A stretch of DNA of 64,000 bases from Aestuariispira ectoiniformans (GCF_025136295.1 NZ_CP062788.1:2022001-2086000), one strand, 5' to 3'; positions 37,620 to 47,584 are shown, numbered from the stretch's first letter. Numbers and translations: made by a program. Notes: a model not told the origin generated them from the letters alone.

Positions 37620-37757
37620 TTTTCTTGTTTTGGGGTGGGGATTTGAAATGAAATTCTATTTTGTTGCGAATGGATCGCAATAGGTCTTTTATCCTCGGGC
37701 AACTCGTCCTATATTTTTGCAGGTCGACTTCACTTCCGGCGAAGAGGAAAGGTTTCC

Positions 37758-38303
37758 ATGTATCAGGATAAGTCATTGGTCTCGACAGAGGCTGTGCGCC
37801 TTGCGGCGCTGGGACGCCTGGCGGCAGGTGCGATGACTTACGCGGATCTTGCCCAGGATATCCGGCATTTCGTGACGCGCATTGTCGGCCCGTCCTTGGA
37901 CTTGCTCGGCTCGTCCCTTGAAATTCTGCGGCTTGAAGGGCTGATCGCCCCGGCGGAAGGCTCCTCCGTTGCTGACGATACGGAGATGGTGATTACCGAA
38001 AGCGGGCGGCAGGACTTTCTGGACCTTATGGACGCCAGCCTCCGCGCGCCGCTTGATGATACGGGACGTCTGGTCATGGCGCTCAAGCTGCGCTTTCTCT
38101 TTGAAGTTCCGAAGGAACAGCAACTGGACCAGATCGATCTGCTGCGGGAATTGGCGCAATCGGAACTGGCGAGACTGGAAGCGTTGCAAAAATCCCATGC
38201 CGAGGGAGCCCTGGCCGGTTCGCTTGCCTTGGATATCGATCAGGTCAACGCGCGGATTGCCTGGCTGAATGACCTTGAGGCACAGTTGGAAAACGCGGCC
38301 TGA
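37758..38303 (+). CDS. PadR-like winged-helix protein
   Basis: A 181-residue protein. Residues about 12-90 look like a winged helix of the PadR type (AALGRLAAGAMTYADLAQDI, then EILRLEGLIAP and ITESGRQDF, the usual wing followed by T/S-E-x-G-R). Residues about 105-180 are a helical C-terminal part like the PadR dimerisation region. Direct operon partners are not evident. Resemblance is moderate. Confidence 0.55.
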   Translation: MYQDKSLVSTEAVRLAALGRLAAGAMTYADLAQDIRHFVTRIVGPSLDLLGSSLEILRLEGLIAPAEGSSVADDTEMVITESGRQDFLDLMDASLRAPLDDTGRLVMALKLRFLFEVPKEQQLDQIDLLRELAQSELARLEALQKSHAEGALAGSLALDIDQVNARIAWLNDLEAQLENAA

Positions 38304-38383
38304 CAGCCGGCCTTATCCTTTGGAAGGAATGCCGTACCGATACCTGCCTTGGGTGCCGTGTACCGGTACGGTGAAACATACCG

Positions 38384-39139
38384 TCAGTAGACGTGCTGTC
38401 CGCCCGTCACGAATACTTCCGTGCCAGTGACATAGTTGAAGTCACTGTTGCAAAGTTGGTAGACGCAAGCCGCGACCTCTTCCGGCGTTCCCATACGTTT
38501 CATCGGGATGCGGTTGATCAGCGGTTCATATTCCGGACCAATCATTTCCGTTGCGATCTCACCGGGGGCGACAGCATTGACACGTACACCCAGTTCCGCA
38601 AATTCGACTGCGAGTTCACGCGTCAAAGCCGACAAGGCGGCCTTGGATGTGGAATAGGCCGACCCGGCAAAGGGGTGGATGGCGTGGCCCGCGATGGAGG
38701 TAATATTCACCACCCCGGCACCCCCGGCCTTGGCGCCGCGCCCCAGGGCGGCTGCAAAACCGCGGCACAGGGTCAGCGGGGTAAAGAAGTTCAACTCGAA
38801 GACTTCACGCCAGCGGTCGGCGTCGCCATTCAGGCACCCCAATCGTTCCTTGTAAGGTGTTTTCGGAGATATAGCGGCATTGTTGACCAGCGCATGCAAC
38901 GGTGCACCGTGCAGAATCTCGTTGGCCTGGTCGATGAAGGCCTGAACCGACGCCGGGTCCGCAAGATTGGTCGGAATATGATGGGTCCAGTTCGGATCGG
39001 CCTTGCAATGAGGCGGAATGTCATCGCGGGAGCAGGTAATGATCCGCCAGCCTTCGTCGGAAAACCGTTTGACGGTGGAGTGGCCAATACCCCGGCTGGC
39101 CCCGGTAAGGATAACGGATTTCCGCATATCTTCGGTCAT
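38384..39139 (-). CDS. SDR-family oxidoreductase
   Basis: A 251-residue short-chain dehydrogenase. The cofactor site is TGASRGIGH, followed by NNAAIS and the catalytic set in SIAGHAIHPFAGSAYSTSK (Ser, Tyr and Lys). C-terminal NAVAPGEIATEM and VTGTEVFVTGGQH are classical. The substrate is unknown. It lies upstream of no obvious partner; pdxH is 38 bp away in the same direction and could share a transcript. Confidence 0.87.
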   Translation of the reverse strand: MTEDMRKSVILTGASRGIGHSTVKRFSDEGWRIITCSRDDIPPHCKADPNWTHHIPTNLADPASVQAFIDQANEILHGAPLHALVNNAAISPKTPYKERLGCLNGDADRWREVFELNFFTPLTLCRGFAAALGRGAKAGGAGVVNITSIAGHAIHPFAGSAYSTSKAALSALTRELAVEFAELGVRVNAVAPGEIATEMIGPEYEPLINRIPMKRMGTPEEVAACVYQLCNSDFNYVTGTEVFVTGGQHVY

Positions 39140-39177
39140 GAGAGGACTATCCCAGTCTATATGTGTGCCAATGCGTG

Positions 39178-39771
39178 TTACGGATAAAGGCGGTCAATCT
39201 GCCAGGGGCTTTGGCTGTCTTCGCGCGTGAAAACAAAACGATCATGCAGGCGGAACTTTCCATCCTGCCAGAATTCGATGTACTGCGGGACAATCCGGAA
39301 GCCGGACCAATGTTCGGGGCGCGGTACGGTGCCGATGCCGAATTGGGCGGCATATTTGGCAACCCGCTTCTCAAGGGCGAATTTGCTTTCCAGTGGGCGG
39401 GACTGGTCACTTGCCCAGGCCCCGATCTGGCTGCCTCTTGCGCGGGAGGCGAAATAGGCGTCAGCCTCTTCCGGAGAGACGGCCTCAACCAAACCTTTCA
39501 CGCGGACCTGACGGCGTTTGCTTTTCCAATGGAATAGCAGGCCGGCCTTCGGGTTTTCCGCCAGGTCGTGCCCTTTGTTGCTTTCCAGGTTGGTATAGAA
39601 GACAAAACCGCGTTCATCCACATCCTTCAGCAGGACCATGCGCACAGAAGGCTGTCCTGTTGAGTCCGCCGTTGCCAAAGCCATGGCATTGGGATCGTTC
39701 GGCTCGCTTTCCTTCGCTTCGTCCAACCACTGTTCGAAAAGCTGGAATGGGTTTTCTGTTTTCAGTTCCAT
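39178..39771 (-). CDS. pdxH: Pyridoxamine 5'-phosphate oxidase
   Basis: A 197-residue FMN enzyme that makes pyridoxal 5'-phosphate from the pyridoxine or pyridoxamine phosphate. [20 protein letters not shown], cited by [29 protein letters not shown] and the C-terminal [12 protein letters not shown] and RLHDRFVF are the family motifs. Its length is typical. PLP is the cofactor of the two nearby enzymes (aminotransferase, HemA), probably coincidental. Confidence 0.95.
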   Translation of the reverse strand: MELKTENPFQLFEQWLDEAKESEPNDPNAMALATADSTGQPSVRMVLLKDVDERGFVFYTNLESNKGHDLAENPKAGLLFHWKSKRRQVRVKGLVEAVSPEEADAYFASRARGSQIGAWASDQSRPLESKFALEKRVAKYAAQFGIGTVPRPEHWSGFRIVPQYIEFWQDGKFRLHDRFVFTREDSQSPWQIDRLYP

Positions 39772-40025
39772 GTCGCGCTATTGGCCCTATCAATGAAAGC
39801 TATATTTAGGAATAGGGTGGATCCGATTCCAGTTCTTCCGCTCATACTATACGCCTGTTAAGGCGGCTCAAGGCCCATATTTGCCGCATGTTGAACCCCA
39901 AATGGTCCCATATCACCGAAACAACAAGAAAATTAGAGAGAATTAATGTAGTGACGGGCTTGGAACTTGCATGACTTTTTCTTATCTAGAAATTGGCGGA
40001 TGGGACAAATCGCTTTAATGTGGGC

Positions 40026-40044
40026 GGGCGGCCGATGTGGCCGC
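40026..40044 (+). other. GC-rich hairpin before the DnaJ-class gene
   Basis: GCGGCC and GGCCGC form a stem around GATGT in the 315-bp divergent region before the DnaJ-class gene. It may be part of the 5' leader. Confidence 0.35.
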
Positions 40045-40086
40045 GACTGTAAGTGATGGATAAATAAGGTGGCTTACGCGAGCACG

Positions 40087-40998
40087 ATGAAAGATCCGTA
40101 TGACGTCCTGGGTGTGGCGAGAGATTCCACGGAGGCCGATATCAAGAAGGCCTATCGCACATTGGCGAAGGAATTGCACCCCGATCTGAACCCTAATGAC
40201 CCTATTGTTGAGCAGCGTTTCAAGGAAGTTTCGCAGGCCTATAACCTGTTGTCCGACAAGGAAAAGCGCGCGCAGTTCGATCGTGGCGAAATCAACGCGG
40301 ACGGTTCACCCCGGGCTGACTTCGGCTATGGCGGAGGCGGCTTCGGCGGTGGCGGGTTTGGCGGCGGCGGTTTTGGCGGGGCGGAGGATATCTTTTCCGA
40401 CCTGTTCGGACGTGGGCGTGCCCAGCAGGGACGCGGTGGCCGCCGTGTCCGGATGAAAGGCCAGGACGTCAACTATACCGTTCGCGTTCCCTTCCTGGAG
40501 GCCGCGCGCGGTGGGAAACGCCGTTTAAAAATGCACGACGGCAGCTTTGTCGAGGTCAATATCCCGCCCGGAACAACCGACGGACAGACCCTGCGCCTGC
40601 GCGAAAAGGGGACGCCGGGCTTTGGCGGCGGGCCTGCAGGGGATGCCTATGTGGAAATCCATGTAGACACTCATGACCATTTTGAACGGGACGGAAACGA
40701 CATCTTTCTGGATGTTCCCGTCACCCTGTCAGAGGCCGTTCTTGGCGGGAAAATCACGGTCCCGACAATTTGGGGCAAGGTCTCCGTGACCGTGCCCACA
40801 GGGGCCAATACCGGCACGACGTTACGCCTGCGCGGCAAGGGCATTAACCCTTCGAAGGGCAATGCCGGTGACCAATATGTCCGGCTGAAAGTGATGCTGC
40901 CGGAGAAACCGGACAAGGAACTCGTCGAGTTCGTGAAATCATGGTCCAAGGACTATGATTATGACGTCCGCAAGAAACTGGGCATGGATGGGGACTAA
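40087..40998 (+). CDS. DnaJ-class chaperone, CbpA type (no zinc finger)
   Basis: A 303-residue J protein. The J domain (residues 1-67) includes the HPD motif in KELHPDLNP. A Gly/Phe-rich linker (GGGGFGGGGFGG, about 78-105) is followed by the C-terminal substrate-binding domains, without the four Cys-rich zinc modules of DnaJ. This is the CbpA/DjlA-independent class that works with DnaK. A GTG 18 bp upstream is an alternative start with a poor site. Confidence 0.9.
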   Translation: MKDPYDVLGVARDSTEADIKKAYRTLAKELHPDLNPNDPIVEQRFKEVSQAYNLLSDKEKRAQFDRGEINADGSPRADFGYGGGGFGGGGFGGGGFGGAEDIFSDLFGRGRAQQGRGGRRVRMKGQDVNYTVRVPFLEAARGGKRRLKMHDGSFVEVNIPPGTTDGQTLRLREKGTPGFGGGPAGDAYVEIHVDTHDHFERDGNDIFLDVPVTLSEAVLGGKITVPTIWGKVSVTVPTGANTGTTLRLRGKGINPSKGNAGDQYVRLKVMLPEKPDKELVEFVKSWSKDYDYDVRKKLGMDGD

Positions 40999-41030
40999 CC
41001 CCGTCCTTCCGAATGACCGGCCCGTTGTCA

Positions 41031-42491
41031 CTACTGGGTGCTGCTGAGTGCACCCAGTGTGATGAGGGCGACGATGCGTTTCCAGGTTGTTGATTTCTGT
41101 GCCGGTTCCGGCGCCGCTACCTGAACCGGGGCGGTTTCGGGGAAATCCTCATGCGGTTGCTTGTTGGCAAGCAACTGTTTCAGGGAAATGTCCATCAGGT
41201 CCTTTTCGTCCTCCCGCAGAACCGTGAGCTGCGCGCGGAGGCGATGTGCCCAAGGGTGATGCGCCTGGGCCGGGGAAAGATTAGGTAACAGGGTTACCCC
41301 TAACTCGTCCGCCAGGGCGCGCAGGCTGCGCTGGTCCAGGTCCCGCGACAGATGCCAGCGGCCATTGTCGCCCTTTATCACATACTTCCTGTCTTCCAGC
41401 GTGTTGAGCGCCCAGGTCATTATACTGGGCCCGAGGCGGCATTGGGTGGACAGCCGTTTGGCCCCTATGCCGGTTCCCATCTTTGACGCCTGGTTTAGCT
41501 GATCGAGAACGGCTAGTGCCGCCTCCAGTTTGGCAATCGGAGACAGGTTGCGGACATTAAGCTGTCGTCCTCCGGACCGCCATTCCGGCAGGGCCGCTGT
41601 TAATTCGGCGCTGAACAGGACGACATTCCATGAGAAATAAACCCACATCAGGAAAATCGGGATGGTCGCCATCGCGCCATAGATCGTCTGATAGGTCGGG
41701 AAGCTGGTGACATAGAGGCCGAAGGCCCTCTTGAGAAGTTCCAGCAGGGTGCTGGCGATTATGCCGCCGATGACGGCATCCATACGGCTGACGGGGAAAT
41801 TCGGGACGACAAGAAACAGGATTGTGAAACCGCAGGCCTGCAACAGGAAAGGAAGAACCCCGGCGAGACGGGCAAGCTCGCCCGTATAGCTCTCGACACC
41901 GCTGGCCTGGGCCAATGTGAAGAGATAACTGCTGATCGACAGGCTGGCACCGAAGAACAACGGGGCGAGGGTCAGCAGGGCCCAGAAGACGAGCAGACGG
42001 GAAACAACGCCGCGTTGGCGTTTCGCGCGCCAGATTTCGTTGAACGTATTGCTGATGGTCATGAGCAGCATGATGGCAGTCACACCGAGGAAGATTACCC
42101 CGATGGCGGTCAGGCTGCCGGTCTTTGCGGTGAAGGATTCCAGATGCTGTTGGACGGTGCTGCCGACTTCGGGAATGAAATTCTGAAACAGAAAGCTGTG
42201 GACCTGTCCCTTGATTCGCTCGAAGGCCGGGAAGGCTGCGAAAATGGCAAAGCTGATCGCCAGCAACGGCACAAGGGCCAACAGCGAGGTGAAGGTCAGG
42301 GCGGCGGCCTTCTGTTGCATGCCATCCTGGGCGAATCGCTGGAACACATAACTTGTGAAGCCGACTATATCGCGTAGAAAGCCGGACCGTTCCGAAGGCG
42401 TCTTCTGGGGGCGCTTCGGGGCCGGTTCCGGCTGTTGGGCCACCGTTTTTACCATTGTGACCGTTTCCTGTTGTTTTTTGGCTTCAGACAT
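41031..42491 (-). CDS. YihY/BrkB-family inner membrane protein
   Basis: A 486-residue protein. Residues about 50-310 hold six membrane segments of the YihY type (QRFAQDGMQQKAAALTFTSLLALVPLL, cited by AAALTFTSLLALVPLL, is the family signature). A soluble C-terminal part (about 320-486) looks like a winged-helix-like region followed by a Pro-rich tail. The family was once called RNase BN, which was wrong; its role remains unclear. Convergent with the DnaJ-class gene, 33 bp apart. Confidence 0.88.
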   Translation of the reverse strand: MSEAKKQQETVTMVKTVAQQPEPAPKRPQKTPSERSGFLRDIVGFTSYVFQRFAQDGMQQKAAALTFTSLLALVPLLAISFAIFAAFPAFERIKGQVHSFLFQNFIPEVGSTVQQHLESFTAKTGSLTAIGVIFLGVTAIMLLMTISNTFNEIWRAKRQRGVVSRLLVFWALLTLAPLFFGASLSISSYLFTLAQASGVESYTGELARLAGVLPFLLQACGFTILFLVVPNFPVSRMDAVIGGIIASTLLELLKRAFGLYVTSFPTYQTIYGAMATIPIFLMWVYFSWNVVLFSAELTAALPEWRSGGRQLNVRNLSPIAKLEAALAVLDQLNQASKMGTGIGAKRLSTQCRLGPSIMTWALNTLEDRKYVIKGDNGRWHLSRDLDQRSLRALADELGVTLLPNLSPAQAHHPWAHRLRAQLTVLREDEKDLMDISLKQLLANKQPHEDFPETAPVQVAAPEPAQKSTTWKRIVALITLGALSSTQ

Positions 42492-42635
42492 CTCATAACC
42501 CGTTCAATTCCTTGCACCTATTGTAGCGTGCATTCCCGGAATACATAAGACCTGTTCGGCATCCTTTGACGAATCTGTGAAACAGCGTATGATGCTGAAC
42601 CTTTTTGTCCCGCAGTACATAATCTAGGGGTTAGA

Positions 42636-43475
42636 ATGAATAATTCTGCGCGTCTGATGGCCGGAAAACGCGGCATCATTCTTGGGGTGGCAAACGATAA
42701 ATCCATCGCCTGGGGCATCGCGAAAGCCGTGCATGAACAAGGCGCGGAGTTGGCCTTCACTTTTCAGGGTGAAGCGTTGGAAAAACGCGTCCGCCCGTTG
42801 GCTGAACAGGTTGGCTCCAACCTGGTTATGCCGTGTGACGTAACCGACGAAACCAGCATGGATGCCGTCTTCAAGACCATTGAAGAGGAATGGGGCAGCC
42901 TGGATTTCATGGTCCATGCCATTGCCTATTCCGACAAGGATGAACTGAAAGGCCAGTATCTTGCGACTTCCCGGGATAACTTCCTGAAGTCCATGGATAT
43001 TTCCTGCTATTCCCTGACGGCCCTGGCACAGCGTGCGGCCCCGTTGATGAATGAAGGCGGCTCGATCGTAACGCTCACCTATTATGGTGCGGAACGCGTT
43101 ATGCCGCATTATAACGTTATGGGCGTGGCCAAGGCGGCGCTGGAAGCAAGCGTGCGTTACCTGGCGGTTGACCTGGGCAACAAGGGCGTCCGCGTGAATG
43201 CGATTTCCGCAGGTCCGATCAAGACCCTTGCGGCCAGCGGCATTGGCGACTTCCGCTATATCCTGAAATGGAACGAACTGAACGCACCGCTGAAACGCAA
43301 TGTGACGATCGACGAGGTTGGCGGCGCTGGCCTGTATCTGCTGTCCGATCTGGGCGCCGGTGTTACCGGTGAGGTTCATCACGTGGACTGTGGTTATCAC
43401 ACGGTCGGCATGGTCGGCATTGACGCGGCGGAAGAAGCGTCTGAACTGCTCGCCAGTTTGAAAGGGAAAGGGTAG
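42636..43475 (+). CDS. fabI: Enoyl-[acyl-carrier-protein] reductase, NADH-dependent
   Basis: A 279-residue SDR-type enzyme that reduces enoyl-ACP in the last step of each fatty-acid elongation cycle. GVANDKSIAWGIAKA is the cofactor-binding front, and the active site includes the Tyr and Lys of YNVMGVAKAAL. SAGPIKTLAASGI and the C-terminal DCGYHTVGM are typical. Length is normal. Its neighbour on the same strand is aroC. Confidence 0.95.
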   Translation: MNNSARLMAGKRGIILGVANDKSIAWGIAKAVHEQGAELAFTFQGEALEKRVRPLAEQVGSNLVMPCDVTDETSMDAVFKTIEEEWGSLDFMVHAIAYSDKDELKGQYLATSRDNFLKSMDISCYSLTALAQRAAPLMNEGGSIVTLTYYGAERVMPHYNVMGVAKAALEASVRYLAVDLGNKGVRVNAISAGPIKTLAASGIGDFRYILKWNELNAPLKRNVTIDEVGGAGLYLLSDLGAGVTGEVHHVDCGYHTVGMVGIDAAEEASELLASLKGKG

Positions 43476-43550
43476 GCCTCGGGCTTACCCCTGACCGTCC
43501 AGCCCTAACGCGCCGCAGACCTCGCAACAGGTCCAGTAAAGGATTGCCCC

Positions 43551-44648
43551 ATGTCCGGTAACGGTTTTGGACATAGTTTCCGTTTCACCACTTTCGGCGA
43601 AAGCCATGGCCCGGCCATCGGCTGTGTGATTGACGGTGTGCCGCCGTTGGTGCCGCTGTCCGAAGAGGATATCCAGACATATCTGGATCAGCGGAAACCG
43701 GGGCAGTCGCGCTTTACGACACAGCGTCGTGAGCCGGATCAGGTTAAAATCCTCTCCGGTGTATTTGAAGGGGTGACGACGGGGACGCCGATCGGACTTT
43801 TGATCGAAAACACCGATCAACGCTCCAAGGACTATGGGGATATCAAGGACAAGTTCCGCCCCGGTCACGCAGATTATACCTATTGGCGGAAATACGGCAT
43901 CCGCGACTATCGCGGTGGCGGACGGTCCTCTGCACGTGAAACCGCAATGCGGGTTGCCGCGGGTGCTGTTGCACGCCGGGTGCTTGATTGTCTGGTGGAT
44001 GGCGGTGTTCAGATTCGTGGTGCGCTTGTGCAGGTAGGTCCGCACAAGTTGAACCGGGATAACTGGGATTGGTCCGAAATCCACAATAACCCCTTCTGGT
44101 GCCCGGATGCGAAAGCTGCCGAAGACTGGACGGAATATCTGGATTCCGTACGCAAGGCGGGGTCGAGTTGTGGGGCCGTGATCGAAGTCCACGCCTCCCG
44201 TGTCCCGGTAGGACTGGGGGCGCCTGTCTATGACAAGCTGGACGCCGATATCGCCAAGGCCCTCATGTCCATCAATGCCGTGAAGGCGGTTGAGATCGGT
44301 GCCGGTTTTGACGCAGCGGCGTTGTCCGGCGAGGAAAATGCCGATCAGATGCGGGCCGGCAATGACGAAGACCCGAATTTCCTGTCCAACAAGGCAGGCG
44401 GAATTCTGGGCGGGATTTCAACTGGCCAGGATATCGTGGCACGCTTTGCTGTGAAGCCGACCAGTTCCATCCTGACGCCGCGCCAGACCGTGGATGTTGA
44501 CGGGAATGAGACGGAAATCCTGACCAAGGGCCGCCACGACCCTTGCGTTGGAATCCGTGGGGTTCCGGTAGGCGAGGCGATGATGGCCTGTGTCCTGCTG
44601 GACCATCTGCTGCGTCACCGTGCGCAATGTGGCGAAGACTGGGAGTAA
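43551..44648 (+). CDS. aroC: Chorismate synthase
   Basis: A 365-residue FMN-dependent enzyme converting 5-enolpyruvylshikimate 3-phosphate to chorismate. Signature 1 is TFGESHG, signature 2 [14 protein letters not shown], and signature 3 lies in [11 protein letters not shown]. Length is normal. It follows fabI by 75 bp, and a terminator lies 45 bp after its stop. Confidence 0.96.
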   Translation: MSGNGFGHSFRFTTFGESHGPAIGCVIDGVPPLVPLSEEDIQTYLDQRKPGQSRFTTQRREPDQVKILSGVFEGVTTGTPIGLLIENTDQRSKDYGDIKDKFRPGHADYTYWRKYGIRDYRGGGRSSARETAMRVAAGAVARRVLDCLVDGGVQIRGALVQVGPHKLNRDNWDWSEIHNNPFWCPDAKAAEDWTEYLDSVRKAGSSCGAVIEVHASRVPVGLGAPVYDKLDADIAKALMSINAVKAVEIGAGFDAAALSGEENADQMRAGNDEDPNFLSNKAGGILGGISTGQDIVARFAVKPTSSILTPRQTVDVDGNETEILTKGRHDPCVGIRGVPVGEAMMACVLLDHLLRHRAQCGEDWE

Positions 44649-44693
44649 TCCCGTAACGACCTCATTGTCGCGATCATTGATTTTCTGGTCACA

Positions 44694-44727
44694 AAAAAGG
44701 CCTGGCCGCTTCGGCACAGGCCTTTTT
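44694..44727. terminator. Bidirectional terminator between aroC and the flagellar operon
   Basis: AAAAAGGCCTG and CAGGCCTTTTT frame a GC-rich loop, so both strands have a stem followed by a T run. It ends both aroC and the minus-strand QueF-like gene. Confidence 0.85.
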
Positions 44728-44746
44728 ATATGCCGTGTTCCTGTCT

Positions 44747-45172
44747 TCAGAAAAGCTCCACACGGGCGAGCAGGGCCTTGTTATCCCAGCGCGGCTGGCG
44801 GTCTTCGATCAACGTGCGGTGACCGCGATCCAGGCTTTTCTCGTCCGCATCCACACGAATCTGGACCCATCGGGGGACAACCTCATTGTTGATGTCGTCC
44901 AGGATGGTCAAAGCCAGTTCCTCCAGTGAGGTTTCTGCCGCAAGGTGCAAATCGTGCAGGTATTGGCCAAAGGATTGGGTCGGCAGCAAAAGTTTATCTG
45001 GTACATAGCGGATATGGATGATTGCACGGTCGTCCTGCGCGTGGGCGCTCAGGCTGCAAAGATAATCAATACCGGCATTGGGGTTGGCGACTGTCTCCAG
45101 TTTAGACCGTCTGGTGAATTTGTCCGGATCATCCAGATGTTCCGCCTCACCGCCGTTCGTCGTCTCGATCAT
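44747..45172 (-). CDS. Divergent QueF-like (T-fold) protein
   Basis: A 141-residue protein that resembles type I QueF (7-cyano-7-deazaguanine reductase): LETVANPNAGIDYLCSLSA and IIHIRYVPDKLLLPTQSFGQYL echo LExFPNP...DYxxxxxCP and RYIPDKxCVExKSxKLYL, while ILDDI and PRWVQI echo the end of the family. The Cys lies in YLCSLS, but the GQPD that follows it in QueF reads AHAQDD. It lies two bases after the fliK-like stop, in the flagellar operon. It may have lost nitrile reduction or changed substrate. Confidence 0.6.
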   Translation of the reverse strand: MIETTNGGEAEHLDDPDKFTRRSKLETVANPNAGIDYLCSLSAHAQDDRAIIHIRYVPDKLLLPTQSFGQYLHDLHLAAETSLEELALTILDDINNEVVPRWVQIRVDADEKSLDRGHRTLIEDRQPRWDNKALLARVELF

Positions 45173-45174
45173 GG

Positions 45175-47514
45175 CTAAACCGTTACTCCCCCTCTATGGC
45201 TGTCGGCCAGTTCTTCTACGGAAATTTCAAACTTTTCAGTCACATGAAAGCCGACTGTGCCGGAAATGCCAAGAGCGGAAACAACATTGGCGAATAATTG
45301 ACGGATCTCGTCACGCATGCCGTCGGGGAGGGCGTCATGGGTGCGGATCATGAGATCAAACTGTTTTTTGCGGCTGTAACCATCCAGTTGGATAGGGCCA
45401 AGGCGGGAGAAATTCGCTTCTATGACAAATCGTTTGTCGTCGCCTTCCTGCTTGTCTTTCTTCCGGTCTTCCTCTTCTTTGTCGCGAAGATACAGGCGCA
45501 ATTCGTCCAGCTCGCTGTCCGACATGAAAGGCATATGGAAAATCTTCCAGTCCTGCCCGGACGAATCGATTGCGCGTGTCTGCGCAGCGTGGATGCTGTC
45601 GCTTAACTTGGTGCTGCTGCCCGCGCGAATATGTTCCAGTGAACGCAGGATATCCTTGCCGGTCCATTTTTCGACCGATCCGATACGCAGGGCGCTGAAC
45701 AGGAAGAGAAGGGCGCTGCCCAGTTGGGGTGTGTTTTGCGGGATAAGCTGGGCCAGATTTTGGGCCGCGCCGGGATTTCCGGATTGCAGCAACGACATGG
45801 CCTCACTCAACGCCTGCCAGCGTTCGGGAGAGATCAGCCCCGACAGGCCCGGCAGGTCGGGCAGCGGTGTTGCCTCTCCCAGTGCCGCCAGTTGCAGGCT
45901 AGTGCCCACCGGCAGGTTTTGGGCGGTCGGCAGAGATATTGTGCCTTGGGCCGTCTGAACCGTTGTCTGGCCATTGGCGGATGCGGTTACGGTGCCGGAA
46001 AGGACCGTCTGCCCTATGGGCATGCTTTCTGACAGGGTTATCGGTGTTGTGCCCGGCAACTGTATGCCGATCAGGCGGACAGGCAGGCTGTGCCCTGGTG
46101 GTAACTGTGGTGCCTGCGACCCGGCTTGCGGTTGGACGGTTTGAACCGGCTGCCCCGCCTGCGCTGATGGTGCCACCGACGGCGTGGCGGCAGGTGCAGG
46201 CGTTGTGCCTTGTGCCACTGGCGGCGTTTGCTGTGCCGCTGCATTCGTGGCGGGGTTGGGCGCCGTTGAAGGGGCGGTTCCGCTTGCTCCCGATTGGGCG
46301 GCAAAAAACTTTCCGGCCTGCGGGGTCAGGATCGTCGCGGAAAACTTTGTGCCAAGGGTAAATTTTGTCAGCACCGTTGCTGCATCGCCTGCCAGCGGCG
46401 GTGATGCTTCCGGTTGAAGATACAGGGTTGTTGTTGTGCCGTTGGTGGCGGCCAGACTGATGGTGACCGTTGTTCCCGTTGCCAGGCTTTGGGGGGATGT
46501 GACGGTGATTTGCCCCTGCGGCGTTTGCAGGGTTATCTGTCCCTGAGGTGTTTTCCCGATTACCTGCGCCTGAATGCTCTGGCCTGTTGAAAGAACCGCT
46601 GATGCCTGTGTTGGCAATTGTGTCGTGGTAGCGGTTTGTGCCCCTGTCGTTGGTGCGTTTGACGAACTGCTGGGCTGTGCAGGTGTTTGTGGCTGAATGG
46701 TAACCACCGGTTTTGATCCTCCGCCGGTTTGCGTCACGACGACTGGTGTGCCTTTCGGCAGGCTGAGTTGGGTATCTAACGTGATATCGCCTTGGGCTGT
46801 TTGCAAGACAGTCTGGCTTGCGGAATTCGGGCCACTGACCTGTGCCTGCACCGCCTGACCGCTGGACAGGCTCGTGCTGACCTGCGGTGGAAGCTGGATC
46901 GGTTTGGCCGTTACGCTGGGCGGCGGTGAGGGCGGTGCAGATGTTGGTTGTGCGGCAGGCGGATGCGGTTGCACGCGGATTTGTGCCGAGGCTCCTTCGC
47001 CGGATTGCGTCAGGGTGACGGTCGTGCCTTTGGGCAGCGGGGCCTGCGTTTCAAGGATGAGGGGGCGACCTTCCGGGGTCTGTAATGTGACTTGCCCCTG
47101 AATGTTCGTTCTAACAACCTGTGCCTGCACAGCCTGACCGCTGGATAGGCTCCTGCTGACCTGTGGCGGAAGCTGGACCGGTTTGGCCGTTGTTGCAGGC
47201 GGCAGTGGTGGGGGAGCCTTTGGGGTGACGCGAACCTGATCCGTCACGCCGTTGCCCTTGGCTGCGACGGTGATCGTCGCCCCTTTTTGTAAGGGGACTT
47301 TGGTTTCTACTGTGACCTTACCTTGTGCGGTTTCAACTGTGACGCGGCCCTGTTGGGGCTGTTCGGTCACGCGGCCTTCCAACGTCTTGCCCGATTGCAG
47401 GGCCCGCGCCGCATCCTCCGATGCCTGTACAACAGTGCCGTTGCCTCCTCCGGGGAGGGGCGCTCTTGAACCAGCCTGTGTTTTCCCCGACGGGGACGGA
47501 TGCAGTGTTTCCAT
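45175..47514 (-). CDS. fliK: FliK-like flagellar hook-length control protein with tandem modules
   Basis: A 779-residue protein with a low-complexity Pro/Thr/Gln-rich N-terminal part made of about four tandem modules of 80-95 residues. Each has LSSGQAVQAQV, a Q-G-x-V/I-T-L-Q-T strand, LPKGT and a Pro-rich linker. Another related unit lies near residues 490-565. The C-terminal 90 residues (RLGPIQLDGYSRKKQFDLMI onwards) resemble the FliK C-terminal domain that contacts FlhB to stop hook export. Its size is at the upper end for FliK. The start is ATG 47514. Confidence 0.8.
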   Translation of the reverse strand: METLHPSPSGKTQAGSRAPLPGGGNGTVVQASEDAARALQSGKTLEGRVTEQPQQGRVTVETAQGKVTVETKVPLQKGATITVAAKGNGVTDQVRVTPKAPPPLPPATTAKPVQLPPQVSRSLSSGQAVQAQVVRTNIQGQVTLQTPEGRPLILETQAPLPKGTTVTLTQSGEGASAQIRVQPHPPAAQPTSAPPSPPPSVTAKPIQLPPQVSTSLSSGQAVQAQVSGPNSASQTVLQTAQGDITLDTQLSLPKGTPVVVTQTGGGSKPVVTIQPQTPAQPSSSSNAPTTGAQTATTTQLPTQASAVLSTGQSIQAQVIGKTPQGQITLQTPQGQITVTSPQSLATGTTVTISLAATNGTTTTLYLQPEASPPLAGDAATVLTKFTLGTKFSATILTPQAGKFFAAQSGASGTAPSTAPNPATNAAAQQTPPVAQGTTPAPAATPSVAPSAQAGQPVQTVQPQAGSQAPQLPPGHSLPVRLIGIQLPGTTPITLSESMPIGQTVLSGTVTASANGQTTVQTAQGTISLPTAQNLPVGTSLQLAALGEATPLPDLPGLSGLISPERWQALSEAMSLLQSGNPGAAQNLAQLIPQNTPQLGSALLFLFSALRIGSVEKWTGKDILRSLEHIRAGSSTKLSDSIHAAQTRAIDSSGQDWKIFHMPFMSDSELDELRLYLRDKEEEDRKKDKQEGDDKRFVIEANFSRLGPIQLDGYSRKKQFDLMIRTHDALPDGMRDEIRQLFANVVSALGISGTVGFHVTEKFEISVEELADSHRGGVTV
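46841..46914. repeat. Direct repeat in fliK, copy B
   Basis: About 74 bp that match 47120-47193 with few differences (for example TGTGCCTGCA, then CCTGACCGCTGGA and GGTTTGGCCGTT). It encodes the linker and the start of one of the tandem modules. Confidence 0.7.
47120..47193. repeat. Direct repeat in fliK, copy A
   Basis: Near-identical to 46841-46914, 279 bp apart (93 codons, so in frame). The modules probably arose by recent duplication. Confidence 0.7.
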
Positions 47515-47584
47515 ATCCCACAACAATCAAGAATCGTGCCGTTGCGGGATTGTATCACAGAAAAGCTTGCAGAAATCGGCGACT

